The position numbers were made by a program, and so were the translations under genes. A stretch of 64,000 bases of DNA from assembly GCA_003973265.1 (NCBI GenBank), contig QNYZ01000060.1, positions 1 to 64,000 on the forward strand, read 5' to 3'. This stretch comes from Deltaproteobacteria bacterium (GTDB lineage: Bacteria; Desulfobacterota; Desulfobacteria; Desulfobacterales; QNYZ01). Of the stretch, positions 28,996 through 38,128 are shown in pieces (position 1 is the first letter of the stretch; every line of letters begins with the position of its first letter). Below the pieces are notes generated by a model. The model did not search any database, had not been told where the DNA came from, and worked only from the letters and a program-made list of their open reading frames with translations.

Positions 28996-29178
28996 GTGGA
29001 AAATATCGAATCAGACCCGGCAGCAGAAAAGGGCGACAGACGAACAGGAATTGAGCGGCGCGAGTTTTCTTTTACCGCATATGCCCCGGAGCGGCGATGC
29101 GGTGATGATCGCCGGTGTATCCGGAAGCAACGGAAAAAAGAGAGGCTGCCGGCCTATCTGGAAAATAATGAGAATTAA
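28996..29178 (+). CDS. Small Arg/Glu-rich hydrophilic protein
   Basis: A 60-aa charged protein with the pattern GDRRTGIERREFSFTAYAPERRCGDDRR. This repeated DRR/ERR pattern recurs, in my recollection, as short conserved proteins of unknown function in deltaproteobacteria, often with a following PilZ-like or no domain. The start is a GTG (28996) with AGGA upstream. It stands alone between divergent units and its role is unknown. Two overlapping track ORFs exist in other frames; this frame has the recognisable motif. Confidence 0.55.
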   Translation: MENIESDPAAEKGDRRTGIERREFSFTAYAPERRCGDDRRCIRKQRKKERLPAYLENNEN

Positions 29179-29350
29179 CCGGTAACATAGCCCGTGTGCC
29201 CCTGTTTTATCTTTGAGGCGCGGTTAAATTTGTACGGCATCTTCCCCGCAGGCGACGGCCGAATACGTGTAGAGAAATGGTATCCCTCGTCTCCGGCCGT
29301 GCCATAACGGGCGATCCGGCCGGATTAACCCGCATGATTAATCCGGATGA
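29179..29350. other. Intergenic stretch with a 9-bp inverted repeat
   Basis: Between the small Arg-rich ORF and the PPK2 stop codon. CCGGATTAA (29320-29328) and TTAATCCGG (29338-29346) form a perfect stem with a 9-nt spacer, 4 bp beyond the PPK2 stop codon. It could act as a 3' hairpin for the PPK2 transcript, but no T-run follows. Confidence 0.45.
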
Positions 29351-30316
29351 TTATCCGGGAAGCTCACACTGGGATAATAAATTTTCTTCCATAAACCGGA
29401 TTTCGTCAATTCCGGATATGAGTATGTCCGGATCGATTTTCAGCTCTTTTTTGGATATCCTGTCTTTATAATCAATTTGCGACAAAATGAATTTAATACA
29501 GTTCAAGCGCGCCAGCTTTTTGTTATCCGAACGGATAATCGTCCAGGGGGTCAGGGTGCGGTTGGTTTCATTGAGCATTTGAAATTTTCTGACGGTATAA
29601 TCATCCCACATTTCCTGGGCCATCCGGTCCACCGGTGAAATTTTGTATTGTTTTAACAAGTCGGTTTCTCGAGAGTTAAATCGTCGCAACTGTTCATCCT
29701 TGGATACCGAAAAGAAAAATTTAAATAACATCACGCCATCTTTGACCAGCATTTCCTCAAGGAGGGGGACATCCTTTAAAAATCGTTTATTTTGTTCATC
29801 GGTGCAAAAACCCATAACCGGTTCTACCATGGCGCGATTATACCAGCTGCGATCGAAAAGCACGATTTCTCCGGCGGACGGCATGTGCTGGATATAGCGC
29901 TGAAAATACCACTGGGATCGTTCGGTATCATCAGGTGCCTGCAAAGCCACCACGCGGGTACCCCGGGGATTCAGGTGCTCGATAATCCTTTTGATGGTAC
30001 CGCCCTTGCCGGCGGCATCACGCCCTTCAAACAGAAGCAGCAGGCGCATGCCTTTTTTCTTGACATGTTTCTGCATCTTTAACAATTCAACCTGAAGCTT
30101 GTGCAGCTCTTCCTCGTAACGAAGCGTGAATTTTTTGACCCATACCGCCTGACGGCCGCGGGTTTTCTTTTTATCTTTGTTTTTAAATGCGGTGTGTTCG
30201 ATCAACTTCTTCTTCAACTTTTCGCCCTTATGCTTATTCTGATCCCTGTCTCGCTTTTTGTTCTGGGCGCTTTTGCCGGAATCTGATTTTTTATTCGAGG
30301 GCTTGCCTTTTGACAT
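29351..30316 (-). CDS. ppk2: Polyphosphate kinase 2 (first copy)
   Basis: A 321-aa PPK2-family kinase that transfers phosphate between polyphosphate and nucleotides. The P-loop [19 protein letters not shown] and lid/Walker B region [21 protein letters not shown] (here [11 protein letters not shown]) are clear. A very basic N-terminus ([25 protein letters not shown]) precedes the domain, perhaps aiding polyphosphate binding. Single-domain length suits class I/III. It lies 69 bp after a second PPK2 gene on the same strand, so polyphosphate-driven nucleotide recycling appears duplicated. Confidence 0.93.
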   Translation of the reverse strand: [321 protein letters not shown]

Positions 30317-30385
30317 TTGAAACCTCCTTTAATCATTAGCAAATACAGATTTGAACGACTGCCCACACAGTTAAGACAGGATCCA

Positions 30386-31369
30386 TTACATCAGGATCTT
30401 GCCATACTTCTTTTTCTGGTTTTTCATTATTTTCAATTCCCGGTTACCGGAAATAACAATTTCCGGATCAAGAGAGAAATCAAGCTTTCGGTTTCGGCCC
30501 CGGTAGCGTACCGAATTGAGGATTAATTTCATTGTAGATAACCGCGCCAGGTGTTTATCGTCTGAGCGGATGATATACCAGGGTGATTTTTTGGTGTGGG
30601 TTTTTTTCAGCAGCATGTATTTTTTATTGGTGAATTCATCCCACAATTCCTGAGCCTGCAGATCGACCTCGGAAAGCTTCCACTGCCTGAGCGGATCATT
30701 CTTCCTTCGCTCAAAACGACGGGCCTGTTCTTTTTTACTGACCGAAAAATAGAGTTTAAGAAGAATCGTCCTGCCGGCGTCTTCTATAAAATTATTTTCG
30801 TAAATAACGACCTTTTTCATGAACCGCTTGTATTGTGCTGATGTGCAAAATCCCATGACCGGCTCGACCATAGCCCGGTTATACCAGCTGCGGTCAAACA
30901 AAACAATTTCACCGGCCTGGGGGAAATGCTCCACGTATCGTTTGATGTGCAGTTCTGTTTTCTGGCGTGCGCTGGGTTTTCCCAGGGCAACAACACGATA
31001 CCGTTTTTCGTTCATGTACCGGGTGATGCGTCGAATGGTACCGCCTTTTCCAGAGGCATCCCGGCCATCAAAGAGAATGATCATTTTTTTTTCGGTTTTT
31101 TCAAGATGTCGCTGCATCTTTATCAGTTCCGCCTGATACGGTGCGAGTTCTTCTTTATTATAAAATTTTTCAAGGGCGGCCTTGATTACTTCTTCTTTGT
31201 CTTTTTTCTTGAGAACCCGCAGTACTTTTTTAATCTGCTGACTGTAATCACCGGCCCGGTCTATTTTGGTCTCAATTTTATCGACCACTTCCCTTATCTG
31301 GGTCATGGCCCCGCCGCTTCTTTTTCCGGGATCTTCGTCAGGCTGTTTTTTTTCTGATCGTTTCATCAA
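30386..31369 (-). CDS. ppk2: Polyphosphate kinase 2 (second copy)
   Basis: A 327-aa PPK2 paralogue: [24 protein letters not shown], then the same [18 protein letters not shown] motif. It differs from its neighbour in having [19 protein letters not shown] where the first copy has [19 protein letters not shown], suggesting a different nucleotide preference. Which copy makes ADP, GDP or AMP cannot be decided by eye. Preceded on the minus strand by the HHH gene at a 68-bp distance. Confidence 0.93.
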   Translation of the reverse strand: [327 protein letters not shown]

Positions 31370-31437
31370 TGCCTCACAATGGTTTCGAACACGGCAATAG
31401 GTTCGGGACAGATCGTTTTACCTGCCGGTTTAAAGCC

Positions 31438-32010
31438 TTATGCTTTGGGTGCTTTCAATTTTGCCGAGAATGATTTGATTTCCCGGGTCAACTTTTTAAA
31501 CGTCTTTTTTTTCGGTTTTCTGGCACCGGTCTTTAACCGTTGTCTCAGCGCGTCAGACCTGTTGATGATTTTCTCCATTTCCTGGTCGGTGAGGAGCCCC
31601 TGTTTTTTTTCGATCTTCTTGATGCGTCTGATCGCTTTATTGGACTGTTTTTTAAAATCGATATACAGGGCAAGATATTTCTTTTTCCACAAAGGTTTCA
31701 GCTTTTCCCTGGCGCTGTTCAGGCGCCTTGTTAATTTTTTCAGCGATTTTTTTGTGTCTTGGGAAAGTCCGGCCGTCTTTTCCGTTGTTTGAACGGCCGG
31801 TTCCGGCGCGGCTGCTGTTTGCCGGGAATCCAGCGCCGCCAGCGCTTCTTTGATTCGGATAGCGTAATACCCGCCGATGGATTTAATCCTGGCCAGTTCC
31901 CGTACCGGCGTTTTCCGAAGCTGTTCAATGGTGGTGATACCGTTTTTATGAAGCTGTTTCAGACGCGCCGGGCCGATATGTTTAACTGAGGTGAGATCAT
32001 CTTTTTTCAT
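31438..32010 (-). CDS. Helix-hairpin-helix domain protein
   Basis: A 190-aa very basic protein. Residues about 5-58 form tandem helix-hairpin-helix motifs (VKHIGPARLKQLHKNGITTIEQL and LARIKSIGGYYAIRIKEAL), a non-sequence-specific DNA-binding fold. The remaining two thirds are Lys-rich helices likely to form a coiled coil. No enzymatic domain is seen. The gene heads a minus-strand group with two PPK2 genes; a 24-bp palindrome lies 33 bp before its ATG. Its role (chromatin, DNA repair or polyphosphate-linked stress) is unknown. Confidence 0.72.
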   Translation of the reverse strand: MKKDDLTSVKHIGPARLKQLHKNGITTIEQLRKTPVRELARIKSIGGYYAIRIKEALAALDSRQTAAAPEPAVQTTEKTAGLSQDTKKSLKKLTRRLNSAREKLKPLWKKKYLALYIDFKKQSNKAIRRIKKIEKKQGLLTDQEMEKIINRSDALRQRLKTGARKPKKKTFKKLTREIKSFSAKLKAPKA

Positions 32011-32042
32011 TTTCTTTATCCTTCATGTGGATGTCAACCCGC

Positions 32043-32066
32043 CCTTTACTTTGCGCAAAGTAAAGG
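32043..32066. promoter_or_regulatory. 24-bp perfect palindrome upstream of the HHH gene
   Basis: CCTTTACTTTGC is followed directly by its exact reverse complement GCAAAGTAAAGG with no spacer. It lies between the HHH gene and the ACT gene, both minus strand, 33 bp before the HHH start. A perfect zero-loop palindrome is a poor terminator and a good dimeric-protein binding site. Confidence 0.5.
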
Positions 32067-32175
32067 ACTGAAAAGTTGATCATTACCAAATCCTGTCATG
32101 GATGCCTGCCCGTACGCTGCCATACATGGAACGAAAACCACATCTGTCGATGGGGCCGGGTCCGATCACACGGCT

Positions 32176-32670
32176 CTATGCCGTTTTAAATATTTTAGCC
32201 GCCTGGTCGATGTCTTCCGGGCAGAAGACAAACAGGCATTTGGCGCCGGGCGCGGTAACCACAGACCCATAGACGTAACTGATATTCACGTCCGCCTCGC
32301 CGAATTTTTTAGCCAGCCTGGAAAGTTCGCCCGGTTTGTTTTCCAGCTCAACTGCGATAACCGGTGCCATATCAAAAATATAGTCGTTCCTGGAAAGAAT
32401 ATCGATGGTCTGATTGGTCATTCCATCGGCTGGCAGGAGGCGGATCAGGGCAAATTCGGCCGAGTCCTTGCGCATGGAATTATAGCTGGCCGCCGAGGCA
32501 ATCCGTTTGAGAGATTTTCCCCTGGCCTTGAAGAGCGCCTTGACATAGCTGGATGCATCCTGAATGGTTATCGCGTCGATGTTAATGTCTGCCGCAGCAA
32601 ACATTTCCGTCATTTTCCCCAGCTCGCCCGGCTGGTTTTTTAAAAACAGGGATATTTCAGTTCTAATCAT
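32176..32670 (-). CDS. Tandem ACT-domain regulatory protein
   Basis: A 164-aa protein made of two ACT domains (residues about 1-75 and 76-150): IRTEISLFLKNQPGELGKMTEMFAAADINIDAIT and MAPVIAVELENKPGELSRLAKKFGEADVNISYVY. Such stand-alone ACT pairs bind small ligands, typically amino acids, and are common as acetolactate-synthase- or amino-acid-linked regulators. No enzyme domain is attached. ATG 32670 follows AAGGAG at good spacing; the ORF track begins 63 bp upstream. Confidence 0.82.
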   Translation of the reverse strand: MIRTEISLFLKNQPGELGKMTEMFAAADINIDAITIQDASSYVKALFKARGKSLKRIASAASYNSMRKDSAEFALIRLLPADGMTNQTIDILSRNDYIFDMAPVIAVELENKPGELSRLAKKFGEADVNISYVYGSVVTAPGAKCLFVFCPEDIDQAAKIFKTA

Positions 32671-33022
32671 AAGGGCTCCTTGGATTGGCTTAACTGCATG
32701 GTAATCATTGCCAAAAAAATACGAAAAAGTCAAATGGTGGGATTTACCCGTAACGCATCCGGTGGACCCGTGAAGATCGGCTGGCGCTGTGTACTACCCG
32801 GCGCCGGCAAGATTTTCCCCTGCCCCGGTTTAAAGGTAAATTTCGTTCCATGATGATACCACAGCGGCCAAGCCGGCAAAAGATGCCTTTACAATTTACC
32901 GCTTTTACGCTAAAATGGAACCTAAGGGTTCATTAATCCTCACCATCTGTCGTATACCGGATCGGATGGGAGGCGCATGATGGATCTATTCACCCATCTT
33001 ATTTAATCAGGGAGGTAGATAA
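32671..33022 (+). promoter_or_regulatory. Intergenic region holding a promoter for the amino-acid ABC operon
   Basis: This 350-bp divergent region contains TTTACA (32888) and TAAAAT (32911) separated by 17 bp, about 105 bp before the binding-protein gene. A leader of roughly 100 nt and GGGAGG ahead of the ATG follow. I saw no convincing riboswitch aptamer. Confidence 0.5.
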
Positions 33023-33853
33023 ATGAAAAAAGGTTTATTGACGGTATTTATTGCCATGGCGATAATTATCGGGGGGTTTTCCACGGCGGCAATGGCGAGC
33101 AGTATCGACCTGGCCAAAACGTCCACCCTCGAAGAAATTATCAAAAAGGGAGAAATCAGAATCGGTTTCGATGTGGGGTATGTCCCCTTTGAGATGTCGG
33201 ACAAGAAAGGCAATTTTATCGGTTTTGACATCGACATGGGTAAAATGATGGCCAAGGCGATGGGCGTCAAATTCGTGCCGGTCAATACCGCCTGGGACGG
33301 CATTATTCCCGCGCTGGTTACAGGTAAGCTCGATATCATTGTGGCCGGTATGACCATTACTCAGCAACGCAACCTGAAGGTCAATTTTGCCGATCCGTAC
33401 ATCATTGTCGGGCAGACCATCATCTTAAACGGTAAGCACAAAGATACCGTCAAGTCGTACAAAGACCTGAACAATGCCAAATATACCATTACTTCCAAAC
33501 TGGGAACCACGGGAGAACAATCCATTAAACGCCTGATGCCCAAGGCCAAATATAAATCGTTTGAAGACTCTACGGAAGCGGCGCTGGAAGTCGCTGCCGG
33601 AAGAGCCGATGCGTTTGTCTATGACCTTCCCACGGCAGCCGCCTTTTTCGCCAAGCAGGGCAAAAAAGCGAACCTGGTATTTCTCGACGAACCGTTTACC
33701 TTTGAGCCGCTGGCATTTGCCGTCCGCAAGGGCGATCCGGATTTCCTGAACTGGCTTAACAACTTTTTACGCCAGATTAAAAATGATGGCCGGTATGACA
33801 AGATGTATGACAAATGGCTGAGGGGTTCGGACTGGATGAAACTGGTTCAATAA
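33023..33853 (+). CDS. Amino-acid ABC transporter substrate-binding protein
   Basis: A 276-aa periplasmic family-3 solute-binding protein. The signal peptide MKKGLLTVFIAMAIIIGGFSTAAMA is followed by GEIRIGFDVGYVPFEMSDKKGNFIGFDIDMGKMMAKAMG and WDGIIPALVTGKLDIIVAGMTITQQR, typical polar-amino-acid binding motifs. The ligand is not readable; glutamate, glutamine, cystine or arginine are all possible. It is the first gene of an operon with permease and ATPase genes but is separated from them by a strong hairpin. Confidence 0.93.
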   Translation: MKKGLLTVFIAMAIIIGGFSTAAMASSIDLAKTSTLEEIIKKGEIRIGFDVGYVPFEMSDKKGNFIGFDIDMGKMMAKAMGVKFVPVNTAWDGIIPALVTGKLDIIVAGMTITQQRNLKVNFADPYIIVGQTIILNGKHKDTVKSYKDLNNAKYTITSKLGTTGEQSIKRLMPKAKYKSFEDSTEAALEVAAGRADAFVYDLPTAAAFFAKQGKKANLVFLDEPFTFEPLAFAVRKGDPDFLNWLNNFLRQIKNDGRYDKMYDKWLRGSDWMKLVQ

Positions 33854-33879
33854 CCCGTATGGTTGATATCAACATACCA

Positions 33880-33922
33880 AAGCCGATGGGAGGATCAATG
33901 TACCCCATCGGCTTTTTATTTT
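33880..33922 (+). terminator. Hairpin between binding protein and permease
   Basis: AGCCGATGGG pairs perfectly with CCCATCGGCT across a 13-nt loop and is followed by TTTTATTTT. It is probably a partial terminator that leaves binding-protein mRNA in excess over the membrane subunits. Confidence 0.8.
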
Positions 33923-33941
33923 ATCTCAATTGGGATCTGCC

Positions 33942-34937
33942 ATGAATGACCCGCTAAGTAAAAAAAAGTATAATCTCTGGCTGATGTTTTTCTTTGTTGC
34001 GATTTTCGGGATGGTTGGAAGTTTTGTCCTGGCGACTTCCAAGATTGACTATACCTGGCGCTGGTATCAGGTACCGACGTATTTCATTCATCACGAAACG
34101 GTGGAAATTACTTCGGAAGTCGAAGGCACGGTTGACCGGATTGAAACAAAGGGAAAAACAACGACCGTTTATATCAAAAGTGACGATGGAAGCGAGGTTG
34201 CCTATGACACTTCCAAAGGGAAAATTCAGGTAGACGAAGGGGATTTTATCTTTCCGGGCGATATACTGGCCACTTACAAAGAGTGGCGTCCCGGACTGTT
34301 GCTCCTCGGCCTGTTGATGACATTGAAAGTCAGCCTGTATGCCATTGCCATCGGTGTGGTTATCGGAATTGTCGGCGGCGTCGCCCGCATTTCCGCCAAC
34401 CCTGCCTTAAGCTGGTTTTCCTATACCTATGTCGAGCTGATCCGGGGAACCCCCCTGCTGGTTCAGATTTTCATCTGGTATTATATTGGGTCCACACTGG
34501 TTAACCAGATTCTTACCCGGTATAACCTGTTTGAGATTTCGGCTATCTGGTATGGCGTGATTGCGCTGGCCGTTTTTACGGGAGCCTATGTGACCGAAAT
34601 CGTCCGGTCCGGTATCCAGTCGATTAATCGCGGACAAAGTGAAGCAGGCCGGTCGCTGGGAATGACCCATTTCCAAACCCTGCGCCACATCATTTTACCC
34701 CAGGCGCTGCGACGTATTCTTCCGCCCCTGGCCGGGCAGTTCATCAGTTTGATCAAAGACTCCTCTCTGCTGGGCATCATCGCCATCCGGGAGCTGACCA
34801 AAGCCACCCGGGAAGCGGTTACCACCAGTTTCGCATCATTCGAATTGTTTTTTACCTGTGCATTTCTCTACCTGCTTTTGACGTTCACGCTTTCTTTGTT
34901 TGTACAATACCTGGAAAGGAGGATGGCAACCCAGTGA
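33942..34937 (+). CDS. Amino-acid ABC transporter permease with extra N-terminal domain
   Basis: A 331-aa inner-membrane permease. The conserved HisM-type core begins near residue 113 ([27 protein letters not shown]) and holds the EAA loop [30 protein letters not shown]. Between an extra first helix (about residues 13-30) and the core lies about 75 residues of beta-rich sequence ([25 protein letters not shown]... [17 protein letters not shown]) that looks like a small sandwich or lipoyl-like domain facing the periplasm. Most family members are about 220 aa. It overlaps the ATPase gene by 4 bp. Confidence 0.88.
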   Translation: MNDPLSKKKYNLWLMFFFVAIFGMVGSFVLATSKIDYTWRWYQVPTYFIHHETVEITSEVEGTVDRIETKGKTTTVYIKSDDGSEVAYDTSKGKIQVDEGDFIFPGDILATYKEWRPGLLLLGLLMTLKVSLYAIAIGVVIGIVGGVARISANPALSWFSYTYVELIRGTPLLVQIFIWYYIGSTLVNQILTRYNLFEISAIWYGVIALAVFTGAYVTEIVRSGIQSINRGQSEAGRSLGMTHFQTLRHIILPQALRRILPPLAGQFISLIKDSSLLGIIAIRELTKATREAVTTSFASFELFFTCAFLYLLLTFTLSLFVQYLERRMATQ

Positions 34938-35665
34938 TTGATGTAAAAAATGTTTTTAAAACATTCCATGTTCCCCATGAAGTCAAGGCGCTGGTGGATG
35001 TGTCCTGCCGGATCGCTGCCAGCGAAGTGGTTGTCGTGTGTGGGCCGTCGGGGTCGGGCAAGAGTACCTTTTTAAGATGCCTGAACCGACTGGAAACAGC
35101 GGATTCGGGTAAAATCGTCATTGACGGGATCAATATTCTTGATCCTAAAACGAATATCAATCACCTCCGGGCCGAAGTGGGCATGGTGTTTCAATCCTTC
35201 AACCTGTTTCCCCACAAGACGGTCATCCAGAACGTCACCGTTGCCCAGACCGTGGTTCGCAAGCGCGCTAAACGTGAGGCTCACGAAAAAGCAATGTTTT
35301 TATTGGATAAGGTGGGAATCAGTGACAAGGTCAATGCGTATCCGGGCAACCTTTCCGGAGGTCAGCAGCAACGGGTGGCCATTGCACGTGCGCTGGCCAT
35401 GGAACCGAAAGTAATGCTTTTTGACGAACCCACATCCGCACTGGATCCTGAAATGATCGGGGAGGTGCTGGATGTCATGAAGACGCTGGCCAAAGAGGGA
35501 ATGACCATGGTCTGCGTCACCCATGAGATGGGCTTTGCCCGGGAGGTGGCCGATCGGGTAATTTTCATGGATGAGGGCGGTATTATCGAAGTCGGCTCGC
35601 CCGAGCATTTTTTCGCCAACCCGACACATGAGCGCACCAAGCTTTTTCTGAGTCAGATTCTTTAA
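34934..35665 (+). CDS. Amino-acid ABC transporter ATP-binding protein
   Basis: A 243-aa GlnQ/HisP-type ATPase. Walker [19 protein letters not shown], signature [16 protein letters not shown], Walker [15 protein letters not shown] and the switch His in [10 protein letters not shown] are all canonical. It starts at GTG 34934, overlapping the permease stop by 4 bp. It completes a typical three-gene importer. Confidence 0.95.
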   Translation: MIDVKNVFKTFHVPHEVKALVDVSCRIAASEVVVVCGPSGSGKSTFLRCLNRLETADSGKIVIDGINILDPKTNINHLRAEVGMVFQSFNLFPHKTVIQNVTVAQTVVRKRAKREAHEKAMFLLDKVGISDKVNAYPGNLSGGQQQRVAIARALAMEPKVMLFDEPTSALDPEMIGEVLDVMKTLAKEGMTMVCVTHEMGFAREVADRVIFMDEGGIIEVGSPEHFFANPTHERTKLFLSQIL

Positions 35666-35801
35666 ACAAATACCTGGAACAGGAGGATTCGGCTGGCCTG
35701 CCGGGAAGTTCGCATCGTTGAGGATTGACCTTCAATTCATGATCCGGTTTGGAGCGACATCGGGTTCGGGCCGGCAATAATCAAGCACAAGGAGGAGACA
35801 A

Positions 35802-37115
35802 ATGCGGAAAAAAATTAATTTTGGATTCAGCATGGTCATCTTAATCGTTGCAGCCGCCTTGATTTTTCCATGCCATGCGATGGCTGCCGGGGAAATCAAA
35901 ATCGGCGTCATCTATCCCCTCACCGGGGGTGCGGCCGCAGCCGGCCGGGAACTGAAGGCCGGGGCGGAACTGGCCGCCGAGATTGCCAACTCGGTGATGC
36001 CGGACATCGATATGACGATGGCTAAAAAAGCGGGGATTCAATCCCTGGGCGGCGCCAGGATCAAACTGATTTTCAAGGACCATGAGGGGAACCCCACCCT
36101 GGGAGCCGACCTGGCTAAAAAACTGATTCTCGACGATAAGGTCGATGGGATTCTGGGCTGCTATTTCAGCTCGGTGACCAAGACAGTCAGCGCCGTGGCC
36201 GAGCAGTACGGTATTCCCATGATTAATGGTTCGTCGACATCGCCGGGCCTTACCGAGCGCGGTCTCAAGTGGTTCTGGCGCACGACGCCCCATGATAAAT
36301 GGTTCACCAAAGATCTGTTTGAACTCCTCAAGGGGCTCAAGGAGGGCAAGGTAAAGGGGGTTCCCGCGGTTCCTGCCGGTGATTTGAAAAGCATCGCCTC
36401 GGCCTGTGAAAAGACCGAATGGGGCTCACATGTTTCGGGCCTGATCAAAGATTTGGCCCGGGAGTACGGCTACACCGTTAAAAAATCGCTGCTCTATGCG
36501 GCCAAATCGGCCGACTTGTCCAGCGAAGTACGATCGCTGAAAGCCGCGCGGCCCGACATCATGCTCTTTGCGTCGTATACGTCGGACGCCATTTTGATGG
36601 CTAAAACGATGAAAGCCCAGAAAATTACCGCCAAGATTATCTGGGGACAGGATGCCGGGTTTGAAAAACCCGAATTCCGCAAAACTCTTGGAAAAGATAT
36701 TGAAGGCATACTGACCCGGACCGTGTTTCTGCCCAAGGTGGTGGACTTAAAGCCGCTGGCCGGCCAGGTGAATAAACTCTACAAGGCCAAAACCGGCAAC
36801 GATCTGGGCGGCGCGTCGGCCCGGGCCTTTACCGGCCTGCAGACCTGGGTGCACATTCTGGAGAAGGCCGGTTCCACCAAGCCGGAAGATATCCAGAAAG
36901 TGGCCAATGCCATTGAAATTCCCGGTAAAGAGCTCGTTGTGCCCTGGGCCGGGATCAAGTTTGCCAATCCGGGCAACGAGATGGGCCAGAATATTCTCGG
37001 ATCGGGCCTGATCGGACAATACCAGGTGGGCCCGGATGGCAAGATCGGTCTGGAAATCGTCTATCCCTTTGACGTGGCCTCGGCCAACATGATCTATCCG
37101 TTTAAAGGGTATTGA
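35802..37115 (+). CDS. LivK-type ABC transporter substrate-binding protein
   Basis: A 437-aa periplasmic family-6 binding protein. After a signal peptide (cleavage near AMAAG), the mature protein starts EIKIGVIYPLTGGAAAAGRELKAGAELAAEI, with INGSSTSPGLTERGLKWFWRT typical of the Leu/Ile/Val-type family. It is longer than E. coli LivK (about 370 aa). It is followed by the two permeases, two ATPases and the 5-oxoproline enzymes, so its ligand may be glutamate or 5-oxoproline rather than a branched-chain amino acid. A terminator-like region separates it from livH. Confidence 0.9.
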   Translation: MRKKINFGFSMVILIVAAALIFPCHAMAAGEIKIGVIYPLTGGAAAAGRELKAGAELAAEIANSVMPDIDMTMAKKAGIQSLGGARIKLIFKDHEGNPTLGADLAKKLILDDKVDGILGCYFSSVTKTVSAVAEQYGIPMINGSSTSPGLTERGLKWFWRTTPHDKWFTKDLFELLKGLKEGKVKGVPAVPAGDLKSIASACEKTEWGSHVSGLIKDLAREYGYTVKKSLLYAAKSADLSSEVRSLKAARPDIMLFASYTSDAILMAKTMKAQKITAKIIWGQDAGFEKPEFRKTLGKDIEGILTRTVFLPKVVDLKPLAGQVNKLYKAKTGNDLGGASARAFTGLQTWVHILEKAGSTKPEDIQKVANAIEIPGKELVVPWAGIKFANPGNEMGQNILGSGLIGQYQVGPDGKIGLEIVYPFDVASANMIYPFKGY

Positions 37116-37145
37116 TCCTTGCCGGGACGATTGACACAATGATTT

Positions 37146-37198
37146 CCCGCCGGGAGCCATGCAGGTGCTGCCGGCGGGGATTTCCCCCATTTTTTTTC
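37146..37198 (+). terminator. Terminator-like hairpins between livK-type and livH-type genes
   Basis: CCCGCCGG and CCGGCGGG (37146-37153, 37171-37178) form an 8-bp stem, overlapping a second hairpin GGGG-ATTT-CCCC that is followed closely by a run of eight T. The overlap suggests alternative pairing. It probably lowers transcription of the membrane genes relative to the binding protein. Confidence 0.6.
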
Positions 37199-37213
37199 TG
37201 ACAGGAGCAGTCA

Positions 37214-38128
37214 ATGGAAATCCTGCTGAGCTCGCTGGCTGCGGGATTGCTTATCGGCATGGCCCTGGCCCTGGTGGCACTGGGGCTGACTATTATTTTC
37301 GGTGTCATGGACATCGTCAATTTCGCCCATGGTGAGTTCCTCATGATCGGGATGTATACCGGCCTGTTTACTGCCCAGGCCACAGGGCTTGACCCGTTGT
37401 TTACGCTGCCCGTGGCCGCACTGGTCGGCTTTCTGCTGGGCGGGGTCTGCTACTACGGATTTATCCGGTTTCTTATACGGGGCCCCATGGTGGCTCAACT
37501 CCTGGGCACGTTCGGTCTGATGCTTTTTCTGCGCAATCTCGCACTTCTTATCTTCGGATCCGAGGATCGTGCCCTTCACCACGGCCTGCTCGTGGGGCGG
37601 AGCATCGATGTGGGGATGGGCGTGATCATTCCCGCCACCAAGCTGGCCGCGGCCGTTCTGGCGATCTTCTCCTTCTGGGCGGTCTGGATGCTGATGAACC
37701 GCACTCACGTCGGCAAAGCCCTGACAGCCACGGCCCTTAACCCCCAGGGTGCCCGCTACATGGGCATTCCCACAGAAAAGATGAATGCCCTGGCCTGGGG
37801 CATCGGCGGTGCCACTGTCACCATTGCCGGCGCACTGCTGGTCAACTTCTGGTCGGTCAACCCCTTCGTGGGGCTGCTCTTTACCATGATCGCATTCACC
37901 ATCGTGGCCCTGGGCGGGTTTGGCAGCGTGCGCGGTGCCTTTTTTGCCGCTCTGGTCGTGGGCCTGATCATGGAGTTCCCCGGGTTCTGGGATTTTTTCA
38001 GCTACACCTTTGACATCCAGTGGATGTACGATATCCCCATGACATCGTTTAAATATACCTGGGTCTACCTGGCCTATTTTATCATCATGGTCGCGCGGCC
38101 AAGGGGGCTGTTCGGATGGAAGCATTAA
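37214..38128 (+). CDS. livH: LivH-type ABC transporter permease
   Basis: A 304-aa inner-membrane permease of the branched-chain-amino-acid type. The motif ALALVALGLTIIFGVMDIVNFAHGEFLMIGMY near the N-terminus and the QGARYMGIPTEKMNALAWGIGGA loop match the LivH group. It overlaps the LivM-type gene by 13 bp. The substrate is set by the binding protein, so the liv symbol refers to structure only. Confidence 0.92.
   Translation: MEILLSSLAAGLLIGMALALVALGLTIIFGVMDIVNFAHGEFLMIGMYTGLFTAQATGLDPLFTLPVAALVGFLLGGVCYYGFIRFLIRGPMVAQLLGTFGLMLFLRNLALLIFGSEDRALHHGLLVGRSIDVGMGVIIPATKLAAAVLAIFSFWAVWMLMNRTHVGKALTATALNPQGARYMGIPTEKMNALAWGIGGATVTIAGALLVNFWSVNPFVGLLFTMIAFTIVALGGFGSVRGAFFAALVVGLIMEFPGFWDFFSYTFDIQWMYDIPMTSFKYTWVYLAYFIIMVARPRGLFGWKH

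Noticed and set aside
37211-38125. 304-aa minus-strand ORF inside livH
   Set aside because: It has almost the same limits as the livH gene and is its antisense shadow; the plus-strand protein is an unmistakable permease.
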